Positions 35,528 through 44,488 of a DNA stretch of 64,000 bases are shown piece after piece. The stretch's first letter is position 1; every line of letters begins with the position of its first letter. This DNA is from Scandinavium sp036271055 (GTDB taxonomy: Bacteria; Pseudomonadota; Gammaproteobacteria; Enterobacterales; Enterobacteriaceae): positions 124,001 to 188,000 of the forward strand of contig NZ_DATBBJ010000099.1 in the NCBI RefSeq assembly GCF_036271055.1. Reading direction: 5' to 3'. Both the position numbers and the translations under genes were made by a program. Below the pieces are notes generated by a model. The model worked only from the letters and a program-made list of their open reading frames with translations, was not told the DNA's origin and did no database searches.

Positions 35528-36202
35528 CTACAAGGTGCGACACAGGCACCATACCTGAACTGACGCTGCGCCGTTTTGCAAAAACAGGCGGGAAAGTTCG
35601 GCTACGGTACTCCCGGTCGTGACGACATCGTCCACAAGGGCGATATGGAGTCCCTGAACTGGGAATTCAAGACGAAACGCATTTTTCAGGTTCTGTTTGC
35701 GCAACCTTGCCGAAAGTTGATGTTGCGTGGCGGTTGGCCTGATACGGCGAACCGCTTCGGGCTGATAGCGAATATTTAGCCAGCGGGCGAGGGGTCGACA
35801 AAGAGTATCCGCCTGATTATAGCCACGTCGCCAGTGGCGGCGCTGCCACAACGGCACGGCAACCAGCAGGTCTGGTTTTTGCTGTTGCGAACGCGCTTTC
35901 AGGCTTAGTAATAACAACCGCGCCAGCGCACGAGCCAGCTCTGGCTTGCCGCTGAATTTCCAGGTGTGTATCAGTGTTGATAACGGCGCAACGTAATTGT
36001 TCACTGCCACCAAATACTGCCAGGGTGGCGCTTTTTGCAGACAACGCCCACAGGCGAAGCGCGCGTTTGCGGCAGGTAAAGCACATTGTGGGCACAGTGA
36101 AAGTTCAGGCGACACGGCGCGGGCGCAGCAGGAGCAAATCCCCCAATGGGCCAGCGCCAGCGGCATTTGGCATAGCCAGCACAAGCCGTGGGCTGTTAGC
36201 AT
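35528..36202 (-). CDS. gntX: ComF-family phosphoribosyltransferase-like protein GntX
   Basis: 224-residue protein. Its N-terminal part has paired cysteines (CWLCQ, CSCC, CPQC, CGRC) that look like a double zinc ribbon. The C-terminal part has a phosphoribosyltransferase fold with LVDDVVTTGSTVAEL. It is homologous to ComF of naturally competent bacteria. In E. coli, GntX has been reported as needed for growth on DNA as a carbon source, which may connect it to the hof genes later in this window. It is divergent from bioH across 38 bases. Confidence 0.9.
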   Translation of the reverse strand: MLTAHGLCWLCQMPLALAHWGICSCCARAVSPELSLCPQCALPAANARFACGRCLQKAPPWQYLVAVNNYVAPLSTLIHTWKFSGKPELARALARLLLLSLKARSQQQKPDLLVAVPLWQRRHWRRGYNQADTLCRPLARWLNIRYQPEAVRRIRPTATQHQLSARLRKQNLKNAFRLEFPVQGLHIALVDDVVTTGSTVAELSRLFLQNGAASVQVWCLCRTL

Positions 36203-36240
36203 ATTTCCCCTCCGAATTCGAAGAATGAGAACGATAACTG

Positions 36241-37014
36241 ATGAACGACATCTGGTGGCAAACCAAAGGCGAAGGAAATTGTCATCTTGTGCTGCTGCAC
36301 GGATGGGGACTGAACGCGGAAGTGTGGGATTGCATTACGCCGGAATTGAGCTCGCAATTCACCCTGCATCTTATCGACTTGCCGGGCTTCGGACGCAGCG
36401 GTGATTTCGGTGCGCTGTCGCTGGAGGAGATGACCCATTTGGTGCTGGCGAAAGCGCCGGACAAAGCGATATGGCTTGGCTGGAGCCTCGGCGGTTTGGT
36501 CGCAAGCCTGGCTGCTTTGTGCGCACCGGAACGCGTGCAGGCGCTGGTTACCGTCGCATCATCGCCATGCTTTGCCGCCAAGGCTGACTGGCCGGGCATA
36601 AAACCGGACGTGCTTTCGGGTTTTCAACAGCAGCTGAGTGAGGATTTCCAGCGCACGGTAGAACGCTTTTTGGCGTTGCAGACACTGGGAACAGAAAGTG
36701 CGCGTCAGGATGCGCGTAAGCTAAAAAGTGCAGTGCTGGCGTTACCCATGCCGGGCGAGGATGTGCTCAATGGCGGTCTGGAAATTCTTAAAACGGCGGA
36801 TATGCGTGCTGAACTGGCAAATCTGCCGATGCCGTTCCTGCGTCTTTATGGGCATCTCGATGGACTGGTTCCGCGTAAGATCGTGCCGTTGCTGGATGCG
36901 CAGTGGCCGAACAGCCAATCCTTTGTTTTCCCCAAAGCGGCACATGCTCCGTTCATTTCTCATCCCGTGGAATTTTGTCAGCGCTTACTGGCTCTCAAGC
37001 AGGTGATTATCTGA
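36241..37014 (+). CDS. bioH: Pimeloyl-[acyl-carrier protein] methyl ester esterase BioH
   Basis: Removes the methyl group from pimeloyl-ACP methyl ester, ending the BioC-BioH route to the biotin precursor. The 257-residue alpha/beta hydrolase has the catalytic triad Ser82 (GWSLGG), Asp207 (YGHLDGL) and His235 (KAAHAPF), with the oxyanion-region HGWG near residue 20. Numbering matches the E. coli enzyme. It stands apart from the other bio genes, as is usual in enterobacteria. Confidence 0.96.
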   Translation: MNDIWWQTKGEGNCHLVLLHGWGLNAEVWDCITPELSSQFTLHLIDLPGFGRSGDFGALSLEEMTHLVLAKAPDKAIWLGWSLGGLVASLAALCAPERVQALVTVASSPCFAAKADWPGIKPDVLSGFQQQLSEDFQRTVERFLALQTLGTESARQDARKLKSAVLALPMPGEDVLNGGLEILKTADMRAELANLPMPFLRLYGHLDGLVPRKIVPLLDAQWPNSQSFVFPKAAHAPFISHPVEFCQRLLALKQVII

Positions 37015-37132
37015 TAACTAAGGCAAACTGGCGAAATTCATATTAGCGACAATACTTAGTAGGTCGCTGCGTCAGTTGATTGCCTTTGTGCACGTAGCGC
37101 TCACATAAAATGGTCCTAAGGAGAGTACGGCT

Positions 37133-37402
37133 ATGAAATTAGTTACGGGTATTGTGACAGCACTGGTTATGGGCTCACTGTCTTTTGGCGCGTTTGCGGC
37201 AAAAGAGATAACCAAAGAAGATTTGGCGAAAATGAATCTGACCAAGGTCGGATCAATCACAACGTCGCGCACCACCTCACCGATGGATGCGAAGAAGGAT
37301 TTGTCGAAAAAAGCCGATGAATTGGGCGGTACTTATTTCCTGGTGATCGCTGGTGAGAAGAACGAAAAAACCGTTCACGCTAACGCCGACGTCTACAAAT
37401 AA
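37133..37402 (+). CDS. Small periplasmic DUF1471 (YdgH/BhsA/McbA-like) protein
   Basis: 89-residue protein with a signal peptide (MKLVTGIVTALVMGSLSFGAFA) and a mature region carrying the DUF1471 hallmark: a KVGSITTSRTTSPMDAKKDLSKKADELGG-type stretch (about residues 38-66) and a YFLVIAGEKNEKTVHANADVYK-like end. Family members such as BhsA and McbA are small, stress-induced and linked to outer-membrane permeability and biofilm formation; a role for this copy is not known. AAGGAG lies before the ATG. It sits between bioH and feoC, where E. coli has yhgA (rpnA), and converges with feoC. Confidence 0.85.
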   Translation: MKLVTGIVTALVMGSLSFGAFAAKEITKEDLAKMNLTKVGSITTSRTTSPMDAKKDLSKKADELGGTYFLVIAGEKNEKTVHANADVYK

Positions 37403-37404
37403 GC

Positions 37405-37431
37405 AAAAAAGCGGGCCATCTTGGCCCGCTT
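37405..37431. terminator. Terminator between the DUF1471 gene and feoC
   Basis: AAAAAAGCGGGCC, a short loop, then GGCCCGCTT. The six-base run faces feoC, so on the minus strand this is a good Rho-independent terminator for feoABC. On the plus strand it is a strong hairpin with little T run. Confidence 0.85.
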
Positions 37432-37456
37432 CGTCATTTAATCTCACAGCATCACG

Positions 37457-37693
37457 CTACTGAAGCACCCACCATTCGCGCAAACAAGCTTTTCCTTCCG
37501 GGCAACTTTTGCAGCTTCCGCTCAGGCAGTCGTTCGGCTCTTCGTTAATGCGCTTTGCTTTACCCATCGCTTCCAGGCGCATCAGCATTGCGTCAATCAT
37601 CGCTTGCGGCGTGTGCAACGCGCGGCTCAGTTGCTGAGCTTCCATTCGCCCCTGCAATGCCAGCATGTCCCGCAGTTCAATCATTGACGCCAT
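37457..37693 (-). CDS. feoC: Ferrous iron transport regulator FeoC
   Basis: 78-residue winged-helix protein with a C-terminal Cys-rich stretch CLSGSCKSCPEGKAC that can bind an Fe-S cluster. In Klebsiella it binds FeoB and protects it from FtsH; a DNA-binding role has also been proposed. The start at 37693 (MASMIELRDMLALQGRM) gives the family length; the longer frame overlaps feoB and is less likely. It is the last gene of feoABC, starting 12 bases after the feoB stop. Confidence 0.93.
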   Translation of the reverse strand: MASMIELRDMLALQGRMEAQQLSRALHTPQAMIDAMLMRLEAMGKAKRINEEPNDCLSGSCKSCPEGKACLREWWVLQ

Positions 37694-37704
37694 CGCTTCG
37701 CTCC

Positions 37705-40026
37705 TTAGTGGCAATCGCCCGCTGGGCTGCTGCAACAGTTCTCGACGGTTTTACGCGTCGCCAGCAGATTCACGTTCACACGACTGCGCGCGCGGCGTAA
37801 CAGCCCGAGCACCACGATGTTAAACAGTACCACGGAAAGAATGCAGGTAAGGCTGTAGCGAGGATGCTGGTGGAAACTGGAGACTTGATAGAACAACGTC
37901 GACAGTGAGTAAGCGATGTTCAGCCCCCACAGTACGGAGAAGCCCATCCAGCCACGGCTTGACTCACGGGCGATAGCGCCCATCACTGAGATGCACGGAA
38001 TATAGAGCAGAACGAAGATCAGGTAGCTGTAGGCGGCGGCTGCGCTGCCAAATTTGTTGCTCATCACGCCCATCGCTCCGGTCGCCATTTCTCCGTCGCC
38101 TTTGCTGGCTTCAATTGGGTTCGCCAGAACGCTCAGGCTAAAGGTGTCTTTCAGGCTCTGCCAGGTTTCCTGTGCCGCGCCACCGAGTTCATCCAGCAGG
38201 TTAAATTCCGCCGGGTTGAAATCTTCTTGCTGAATATTTTCAGCGGTATACAGCGTGTTCAGTGTACCGACCACCACTTCTTTCGCCATCGCCCCGGTGA
38301 ACAGCCCGACGGTGGCCTGCCAGTTATCTTCATGCACGCCAATCGGTTTGAACAGTGGGGTGATCACCTGGCTGACGGAAGCCAGCGCGGAATCGTTAAT
38401 GTTATCCGCCGCTTTGCCGCTAAGCGTGAAGCTGTTCAGAGCGCTGAGGAAAATACTCACAATCACGATGACTTTACCGGCGCGCAGCACGAAGCCTTTC
38501 AGGCGCTGCCAGGTCTGGATAATCAGGCTTTTGAGGTGCGGAACGTGGTACACCGGCAGCTCCATCACGAACGGCGATGCTTCGCCACGCATAATGGTGT
38601 GTTTAAGCATCAGGCCGGTGAGGATTGCCATCACGATACCCAGAACGTACAGCGAGAACACCGCCAGCGCGCCTTCCTGGCCGAAAAAGGCCGCTGCGAA
38701 CACCGCGAAAATCGCCAGGCGTGCGCCGCAGGACATAAACGGCGCCATCATGATGGTCATGAGGCGTTCACGCGGCGCATCCAGCGTACGCGCACCCATC
38801 ACCGAGGGAACGTTACAGCCGAAACCGACAATCAGTGGCACGAATGATTTACCCGGCAAGCCGAGCGACTGCATCAAGCGGTCCATCACGAACGCCGCAC
38901 GCGCCATGTAGCCTGAGTCTTCGAGGAACGAGAGGAACAGGTACATCATGCCGATTTGCGGCACCAGCGGCAGGACGGTGTTGATCCCGCCGCCAATCCC
39001 TTGCGCGAGGAAAATCGTCAGCCATTCAGGGAAGTGCAGCGTTGCGCCTATCCACTGAATGCCGTGAATGAAGATAGCAACTGAACCGGCGTCGAAAATC
39101 GGCTGTAACGCGCCGCCAATATTGATGGCCAGCAGGAACATCAGGTACATGACGAACAGGAATACCGGCAGGCCGAGGAAACGGTTGAGGATGATTTTAT
39201 CCACGGCGGCGGTGAAACGGCTCGGTTCTGCGGTCAACGTGTTACTCACCACGTCACACACGGCGGCGATGGACTGATAACGCGCATCGGCAATGTGCAG
39301 CGCCGGGTCGTCCATTTCTTCATGTAGACGAGTCAGCGCAATATCAAGCTGTTGCTGCGCGGCATCCCCGGCGTAGGCCAGGCTGTAGATATCGCCTTCC
39401 AGCATTTGCAGACCCAACCAGCGACGCTGCTTGAGCGGCATCTCTTGTGGCATCGCGTGTGACAGCGTATTCGCTTCATGCAGCAGCGGTTGTGCGTAAT
39501 GCACCAGTTCTAAATCGTCGTTGGCCTGATGACGGTCAATCGCCATTTTCAGCGCTTCAATACCGCGCCCACGTGTCGAAACCAGCGGGATAACCGGGCA
39601 GCCGAGGCGTTTCGCCAGCGCGTCGACTTCAATGCGAATTTGCTGTTTCTCGGCGATATCCAGCATGTTCAGCGCCACGATGCACGGAATGCCGAGTTCC
39701 AGCAGTTGCAGCGTCAGATACAAATTACGCTCAAGATTGGAGGCATCGACCACGTTAATCAGCAAATCGGCATCACCGCTCAGGATGTAGTGACAGGCAA
39801 TCTGCTCATCCAGTGAGGTTTGCGATGAGATCGTGGTCAGGGAATAGGTGCCTGGCAGGTCAACCAGCGTTACGTGATTGTCAGTGGTGTTGAACTGGCC
39901 TTCTTTACGCTCAACGGTGACGCCTGCCCAGTTGCCCACGCGCTGACGCGCCCCGGTCAACTGATTGAATAACGTTGTCTTCCCGGAATTAGGATTGCCA
40001 ATTAAGCCAATGGTTAATTTCTTCAT
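37705..40026 (-). CDS. feoB: Ferrous iron importer FeoB
   Basis: 773-residue inner-membrane protein. The N-terminal GTPase domain has G1 GNPNSGKTT (about 10-18), the G3 segment DLPGTYSL and the G4 segment NMLD. A helical guanine-dissociation-inhibitor-like region follows, then a polytopic membrane domain with two Gate-like repeats, seen as GFGCNVPSVMGARTL and the paired VGLFTGAMAKEVVVG. It moves Fe(II) into the cytoplasm. It lies 29 bases downstream of feoA and upstream of feoC; the operon carries a Fur-like box. Confidence 0.97.
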   Translation of the reverse strand: MKKLTIGLIGNPNSGKTTLFNQLTGARQRVGNWAGVTVERKEGQFNTTDNHVTLVDLPGTYSLTTISSQTSLDEQIACHYILSGDADLLINVVDASNLERNLYLTLQLLELGIPCIVALNMLDIAEKQQIRIEVDALAKRLGCPVIPLVSTRGRGIEALKMAIDRHQANDDLELVHYAQPLLHEANTLSHAMPQEMPLKQRRWLGLQMLEGDIYSLAYAGDAAQQQLDIALTRLHEEMDDPALHIADARYQSIAAVCDVVSNTLTAEPSRFTAAVDKIILNRFLGLPVFLFVMYLMFLLAINIGGALQPIFDAGSVAIFIHGIQWIGATLHFPEWLTIFLAQGIGGGINTVLPLVPQIGMMYLFLSFLEDSGYMARAAFVMDRLMQSLGLPGKSFVPLIVGFGCNVPSVMGARTLDAPRERLMTIMMAPFMSCGARLAIFAVFAAAFFGQEGALAVFSLYVLGIVMAILTGLMLKHTIMRGEASPFVMELPVYHVPHLKSLIIQTWQRLKGFVLRAGKVIVIVSIFLSALNSFTLSGKAADNINDSALASVSQVITPLFKPIGVHEDNWQATVGLFTGAMAKEVVVGTLNTLYTAENIQQEDFNPAEFNLLDELGGAAQETWQSLKDTFSLSVLANPIEASKGDGEMATGAMGVMSNKFGSAAAAYSYLIFVLLYIPCISVMGAIARESSRGWMGFSVLWGLNIAYSLSTLFYQVSSFHQHPRYSLTCILSVVLFNIVVLGLLRRARSRVNVNLLATRKTVENCCSSPAGDCH

Positions 40027-40055
40027 TTTACTGGACTCGCTGTGTCTGGCAGGAA

Positions 40056-40283
40056 TTAACGGGTAAGCGCTTCGATTTCAATTAACGCCAGGTCTTTCTT
40101 GCGTAATACCAGGCTCACGCGGCGGGTTTCAATATGTACCGGATCGCCAAGTGGAGCGACGCGAACCACGTGAAAAGAAGAGCCGGGCAACATGCCAAGC
40201 GAAAGTAATTTCTGCCGATAAGCCGGGCTAATTTCGCGTGAAAATCCAGTGATTTTCCACGTACTGTCAGGAGTGAATTGCAT
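40056..40283 (-). CDS. feoA: Ferrous iron transport protein FeoA
   Basis: 75-residue cytoplasmic SH3-like protein needed for full FeoB activity. The family stretches GMLPGSSFHVVRVAPLGDPVHIE and VSLVLRKKDLALIEIE are visible. It is the first gene of feoABC. Upstream lie a Fur-box-like sequence at about 40387-40405 and an FNR-like site at 40465-40478, consistent with expression under low iron and low oxygen. Confidence 0.95.
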   Translation of the reverse strand: MQFTPDSTWKITGFSREISPAYRQKLLSLGMLPGSSFHVVRVAPLGDPVHIETRRVSLVLRKKDLALIEIEALTR

Positions 40284-40590
40284 AAGGCCTGCTTTTGTCG
40301 CTAACCGATAATCCCTTCATACGCGCGGGGTGGCGCATGAAACCAACGATGATGCCAACAGGAAAGGATAAAATATCAACAGTAACGATGATAATGAGAA
40401 TGGTTTCCGTCTTCAATCAATAAAATGTGAACGGATGTTCATTCGATGAATAATTCATGCGAATTTGATGTGGCTCAATATTTGCTGTGAGCGAGAATGT
40501 TCCTGGAAGTGCGGAGTTGTTATCAGTGTGAAAACGAAATCACTAATAATTAAAGAAAGGGTAAAAAGGGATGTCGATTTAATTTCAGCA
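40284..40590 (-). promoter_or_regulatory. feoABC control region with Fur-like and FNR-like sites
   Basis: The gap between feoA and yhgF (about 350 bases with the yhgF terminator) holds no gene. TGATAATGAGAATGG (40389-40403) matches three Fur hexamers partly: the first half-site is perfect, the second weak. TTGATGTGGCTCAA (40465-40478) is one base from the FNR pattern TTGAT-N4-ATCAA. The order, FNR farther and Fur nearer to feoA, fits E. coli feo control. Confidence 0.6.
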
Positions 40591-40622
40591 ATAAAAAAAG
40601 CCCTCTCAAAATAAGAGGGCCT
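40591..40622 (-). terminator. Terminator of yhgF
   Basis: Read on the minus strand, GCCCTCTTA and TTGAGAGGGC flank a short loop and are followed by a run of T, 14 bases beyond the yhgF stop. Confidence 0.85.
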
Positions 40623-40635
40623 GATAAGCAAAGAA

Positions 40636-42963
40636 TTACTTTTTCTTCATTGCCGCGGCCAGCGCATCCATCATGGCGCTGTTTCCGCCCGATTGCGTTT
40701 CACGACCGCGTGGCTTCGCCGCTTTGGCTGCCGGACGATTGGTCTGCTCACGACCGCCGCCGTTGCCGCGACGTGAGTGAGTTTCGCCAGGTTGTTCGTC
40801 CAGACGCATGGTCAGGGCGATACGCTTACGCTGCAAGTCGACTTCCATCACTTTGACCTTCACGATGTCGCCGGCTTTCACCACGGTGTGCGGATCTTCA
40901 ACGAACTTATCGGCAAGCGATGAGATATGAACCAGGCCGTCCTGATGCACGCCGATATCGACAAATGCGCCGAAGTTGGTGACGTTGGTCACCGCACCTT
41001 CCAGCACCATGCCTGGCAGCAGGTCGTTCATGGTTTCTACGCCATCAGCGAATTGCGCGGTTTTGAACTCAGGACGCGGGTCACGACCCGGTTTTTCCAG
41101 CTCTTTGATGATGTCAGTGACCGTCGGCAGACCAAACTGCTGATCGGTAAAATCAACCGCTTTAACGTCGCGCAGCGCGCTGCTGTCGCCCATTAAATCT
41201 TTCAGCGCCTGCTCGGTGGCTGCCAGAATGCGCTCAACCACCGGGTAGGCTTCCGGGTGAACGGTGGAGGCATCAAGCGGGTTATCGCCGTGGTTGATAC
41301 GCAGGAAGCCCGCGCACTGTTCAAAGGCTTTTGGCCCCAGACGGCTCACTTTCAGCAATTGCTGGCGGTTCTGGAACTGACCGTTCTCATCACGCCAGGC
41401 CACGATATTCTGCGCCATCATGCGCGTCAGGCCCGCCACGCGGGTGAGCAGCGGAACTGACGCCGTGTTGAGGTCAACGCCAACGGCGTTCACACAGTCT
41501 TCAACCACTGCATCCAGTTTGCGTGCCAGTTGGCTCTGGCTGACGTCGTGCTGATACTGGCCGACACCGATGGATTTCGGGTCGATCTTCACCAGTTCTG
41601 CCAGCGGATCCTGCAAGCGACGGGCGATAGAGACCGCGCCACGGATCGACACGTCGAGATCCGGGAACTCCAGCGCCGCCAGTTCAGACGCGGAATACAC
41701 CGAGGCACCCGCTTCGCTGACGATAACTTTCTGACCGGTGACTTTCGGGAATTGCTTCTGCACGTCGAGATAGAAACGCTCGGTTTCGCGCGATGCGGTG
41801 CCGTTACCAATCGCCACCAGTTCAACGTTGTGTTTCTCGCACAGCGCCGCCACGGCGACAGCGGCTTTCGCGGCCTGACCGGTGTGCGGGTAGATGGTAT
41901 CGGTGGCAACCAGTTTGCCGGTGCCGTCAACGACCGCCACTTTCACGCCGGTACGCAGGCCCGGATCGAGACCCATTGTCGCGCGCAGGCCAGCAGGAGC
42001 CGCCATCAGTAAATCATGCAGGTTACGGGCGAAAACGTTAATCGCTTCGTCTTCCGCGCGTTCGCGCACGGTGCCCATTAATTCGGTTTCAAGGTGCATC
42101 AGCACTTTGATGCGCCACGTCCAGCTCACCACGCCTTTGCGCCAGCTGTCTGCCGGGGCGTTGTTCAGGCGCAGGCCGAGGTGGTCGATAATGATTTGCT
42201 CGCAGTGGCTCTCTTTCGGCGGCTCATCAAACTGTGGATCGGCGTTCAACGACAATTGCAGTATGCCTTCGTTACGACCACGGAACATCGCCAGCGCACG
42301 GTGAGAAGGGGCTGTCGCTATAGGTTCGTGATGATCGAAGTAGTCGCGGAATTTCGCGCCTTCTTCCTCTTTTCCGCTGACCACAACGGCCACCAGATGG
42401 GCATTTTTCCAGAGGTAGTTACGCACTTTCGCCAGCAGTTGCGCGTCTTCGGCGAAGCGTTCCATCAGGATGTAGCGCGCACCGTCGAGGGCGGCTTTGG
42501 TGTCGGCGACGCCATTCTCGGCGTTGATGTATTTAGCCGCTTCTTCTTCCGGGGTGTGCGACGGCTCGTTCCACAGCAGATCGGCCAGCGGCTCAAGGCC
42601 GGCTTCAATCGCAATCTGCCCACGGGTGCGGCGCTTCGGTTTGTACGGAAGGTAGAGATCTTCGAGCTCGGTTTTGCTCAGGGTGCCATTGATGGCTTTT
42701 GCCAGCTCGTCGCTCAGTTTGCCCTGATCATCGATGGATTTGAGAATCGACTGGCGACGCTCTTCCAGTTCGCGCAGATAACTCAGGCGCGTTTCCAGAT
42801 TACGCAACTGGGTGTCGTCCAGCCCGCCAGTGACTTCCTTACGATAACGTGCAATAAACGGCACGGTGTTCCCTTCATCAAGCAGGCGAACGGCCGCAGC
42901 GACCTGTTCGTTTCTGGCCTGAAGTTCACCCGCAATAATGCGGCAGAGCGAATCATTCATCAT
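40636..42963 (-). CDS. yhgF: Tex-family RNA-binding transcriptional accessory protein YhgF
   Basis: 775-residue Tex homologue. In order it has an N-terminal helical Tex domain, a YqgF/RuvC-like domain (MGLDPGLRTGVKVAVVDGTG), a helix-hairpin-helix region (NTASVPLLTRVAGLTRMMAQNI and RLGPKAFEQCAGFLRI), and a C-terminal S1 domain (GMVLEGAVTNVTNFGAFVD), ending in a basic Gly/Arg/Lys-rich tail. Tex proteins bind nucleic acid and affect transcription in several bacteria; the exact role is unsettled. It is transcribed alone, downstream of greB and convergent with nothing. Confidence 0.93.
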   Translation of the reverse strand: MMNDSLCRIIAGELQARNEQVAAAVRLLDEGNTVPFIARYRKEVTGGLDDTQLRNLETRLSYLRELEERRQSILKSIDDQGKLSDELAKAINGTLSKTELEDLYLPYKPKRRTRGQIAIEAGLEPLADLLWNEPSHTPEEEAAKYINAENGVADTKAALDGARYILMERFAEDAQLLAKVRNYLWKNAHLVAVVVSGKEEEGAKFRDYFDHHEPIATAPSHRALAMFRGRNEGILQLSLNADPQFDEPPKESHCEQIIIDHLGLRLNNAPADSWRKGVVSWTWRIKVLMHLETELMGTVRERAEDEAINVFARNLHDLLMAAPAGLRATMGLDPGLRTGVKVAVVDGTGKLVATDTIYPHTGQAAKAAVAVAALCEKHNVELVAIGNGTASRETERFYLDVQKQFPKVTGQKVIVSEAGASVYSASELAALEFPDLDVSIRGAVSIARRLQDPLAELVKIDPKSIGVGQYQHDVSQSQLARKLDAVVEDCVNAVGVDLNTASVPLLTRVAGLTRMMAQNIVAWRDENGQFQNRQQLLKVSRLGPKAFEQCAGFLRINHGDNPLDASTVHPEAYPVVERILAATEQALKDLMGDSSALRDVKAVDFTDQQFGLPTVTDIIKELEKPGRDPRPEFKTAQFADGVETMNDLLPGMVLEGAVTNVTNFGAFVDIGVHQDGLVHISSLADKFVEDPHTVVKAGDIVKVKVMEVDLQRKRIALTMRLDEQPGETHSRRGNGGGREQTNRPAAKAAKPRGRETQSGGNSAMMDALAAAMKKK

Positions 42964-43067
42964 GGCTATTTTTCATCTTGTGGATCGAAATTCAGGGAGA
43001 CAGTTATACGTTTTGAGACGGCAAAATACCAGCAATCCAGCCCCCTAATCAGAGAGTTCCAGGTGGC

Positions 43068-43541
43068 CTATTTCGCATACTCAATGGTATTGACATACCA
43101 GCTGGCGTCGCCGGATGGCGTCTGAACGACGGCCAAATCACCGACTTCTTTCTTCAGCAAAGCGCGGGCCATCGGTGAATCGATAGAGATGTAATCTTTG
43201 CGGCCAAAAATCTCGTCATAACCGACGATGCGAAAGCGTTTGGTGTCCCCATCGTCATTCTCGATTTCCACCCATGCGCCGAAGAAGACTTTGCCTTCCT
43301 GCTGCGGGGAGTAATCGACAATCTTCAAATGTTCCAGACACTTGGTGAGATAGCGCACCCGACGGTCGATTTCACGCAGACGCTTTTTGTTGTATTGATA
43401 ATCGGCGTTTTCGCTACGATCTCCGAGACTTGCAGCCCAAGTGACTTTTTTTGTCACCTCAGGGCGGTCTTCGCGCCAGAGATAATCCAGCTCTTTCTTT
43501 AATTTCTCATACCCTTCACGGGTGATTAGCGGCGTTTTCAT
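43068..43541 (-). CDS. greB: Transcription elongation factor GreB
   Basis: 157-residue transcript cleavage factor that rescues backtracked RNA polymerase. The N-terminal coiled coil carries the conserved acidic tip in WAASLGDRSENADYQYNKKRLREID, followed by the FKBP-like C-terminal domain. The start at 43541 (MKTPLITREGYEKLKKEL) fits the family; a longer frame adds 13 unconserved codons. It is divergent from ompR over about 230 bases, as in E. coli. Confidence 0.96.
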   Translation of the reverse strand: MKTPLITREGYEKLKKELDYLWREDRPEVTKKVTWAASLGDRSENADYQYNKKRLREIDRRVRYLTKCLEHLKIVDYSPQQEGKVFFGAWVEIENDDGDTKRFRIVGYDEIFGRKDYISIDSPMARALLKKEVGDLAVVQTPSGDASWYVNTIEYAK

Positions 43542-43768
43542 TGTAATGCTACCTTGGTGACTACCTGCGCTTGCGCACATTTTGCCTCACAGAATACGCC
43601 AGATGGTTAAAAAATGGTTTTCTGTGATGAAATGTACAGATAAGCTGCTGTTAAATATGCTTTGTAACAATTTCGGCTAGAATTTATACCAGATTTAGCT
43701 GGAGCGTAGCGTACGCTTTTTTAAGAATACGCACTCATAATTGTTACGAACCTTCTGGGAGTAAAAAC

Positions 43769-44488
43769 ATGCAAGAGAATTATAAGATTCTTGTTGTGGA
43801 TGACGACATGCGCCTGCGCGCGCTTCTTGAGCGTTATCTGACCGAGCAAGGCTTCCAGGTTCGAAGCGTCGCCAACGCCGAACAGATGGATCGCCTGCTG
43901 ACCCGTGAATCTTTCCACCTGATGGTGCTGGATTTAATGCTGCCTGGCGAAGACGGTCTTTCCATCTGCCGTCGTCTGCGCAGTCAGAGTAACCCAATGC
44001 CGATCATCATGGTGACGGCGAAGGGTGAAGAAGTTGACCGTATCGTGGGCCTGGAAATCGGTGCCGACGACTACATTCCTAAACCGTTCAACCCGCGTGA
44101 ACTGCTGGCCCGAATCCGTGCGGTGCTGCGTCGTCAGGCGAACGAGCTGCCGGGCGCGCCTTCTCAGGAAGAAGCGGTGATTGCCTTCGGTAAGTTCAAG
44201 CTGAATCTCGGTACGCGCGAAATGTTCCGCGAAGACGAGCCAATGCCACTGACCAGCGGGGAATTCGCGGTACTAAAAGCATTGGTTAGTCATCCGCGTG
44301 AGCCGCTGTCTCGCGACAAGCTGATGAACCTGGCCCGTGGCCGTGAATATTCTGCGATGGAGCGTTCCATCGACGTGCAGATTTCTCGTCTGCGCCGCAT
44401 GGTAGAAGAAGATCCTGCGCATCCACGCTACATTCAGACCGTTTGGGGTCTGGGCTACGTCTTCGTGCCGGACGGTTCTAAGGCATGA
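43769..44488 (+). CDS. ompR: Osmoregulatory response regulator OmpR
   Basis: 239-residue two-component regulator. The receiver domain has the acidic pair in VDDDMRLR, the phosphoacceptor Asp55 (LMVLDLMLPGEDG) and the conserved Lys in YIPKPFNPRE. The C-terminal winged helix holds SREYSAMERSIDVQISRLRR-like recognition residues, seen here as GREYSAMERSIDVQ. It controls porin genes such as ompF and ompC. The ATG of envZ overlaps its stop (ATGA). The start lies after a GGGAG ribosome binding site. It is nearly identical to the E. coli protein. Confidence 0.98.
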   Translation: MQENYKILVVDDDMRLRALLERYLTEQGFQVRSVANAEQMDRLLTRESFHLMVLDLMLPGEDGLSICRRLRSQSNPMPIIMVTAKGEEVDRIVGLEIGADDYIPKPFNPRELLARIRAVLRRQANELPGAPSQEEAVIAFGKFKLNLGTREMFREDEPMPLTSGEFAVLKALVSHPREPLSRDKLMNLARGREYSAMERSIDVQISRLRRMVEEDPAHPRYIQTVWGLGYVFVPDGSKA

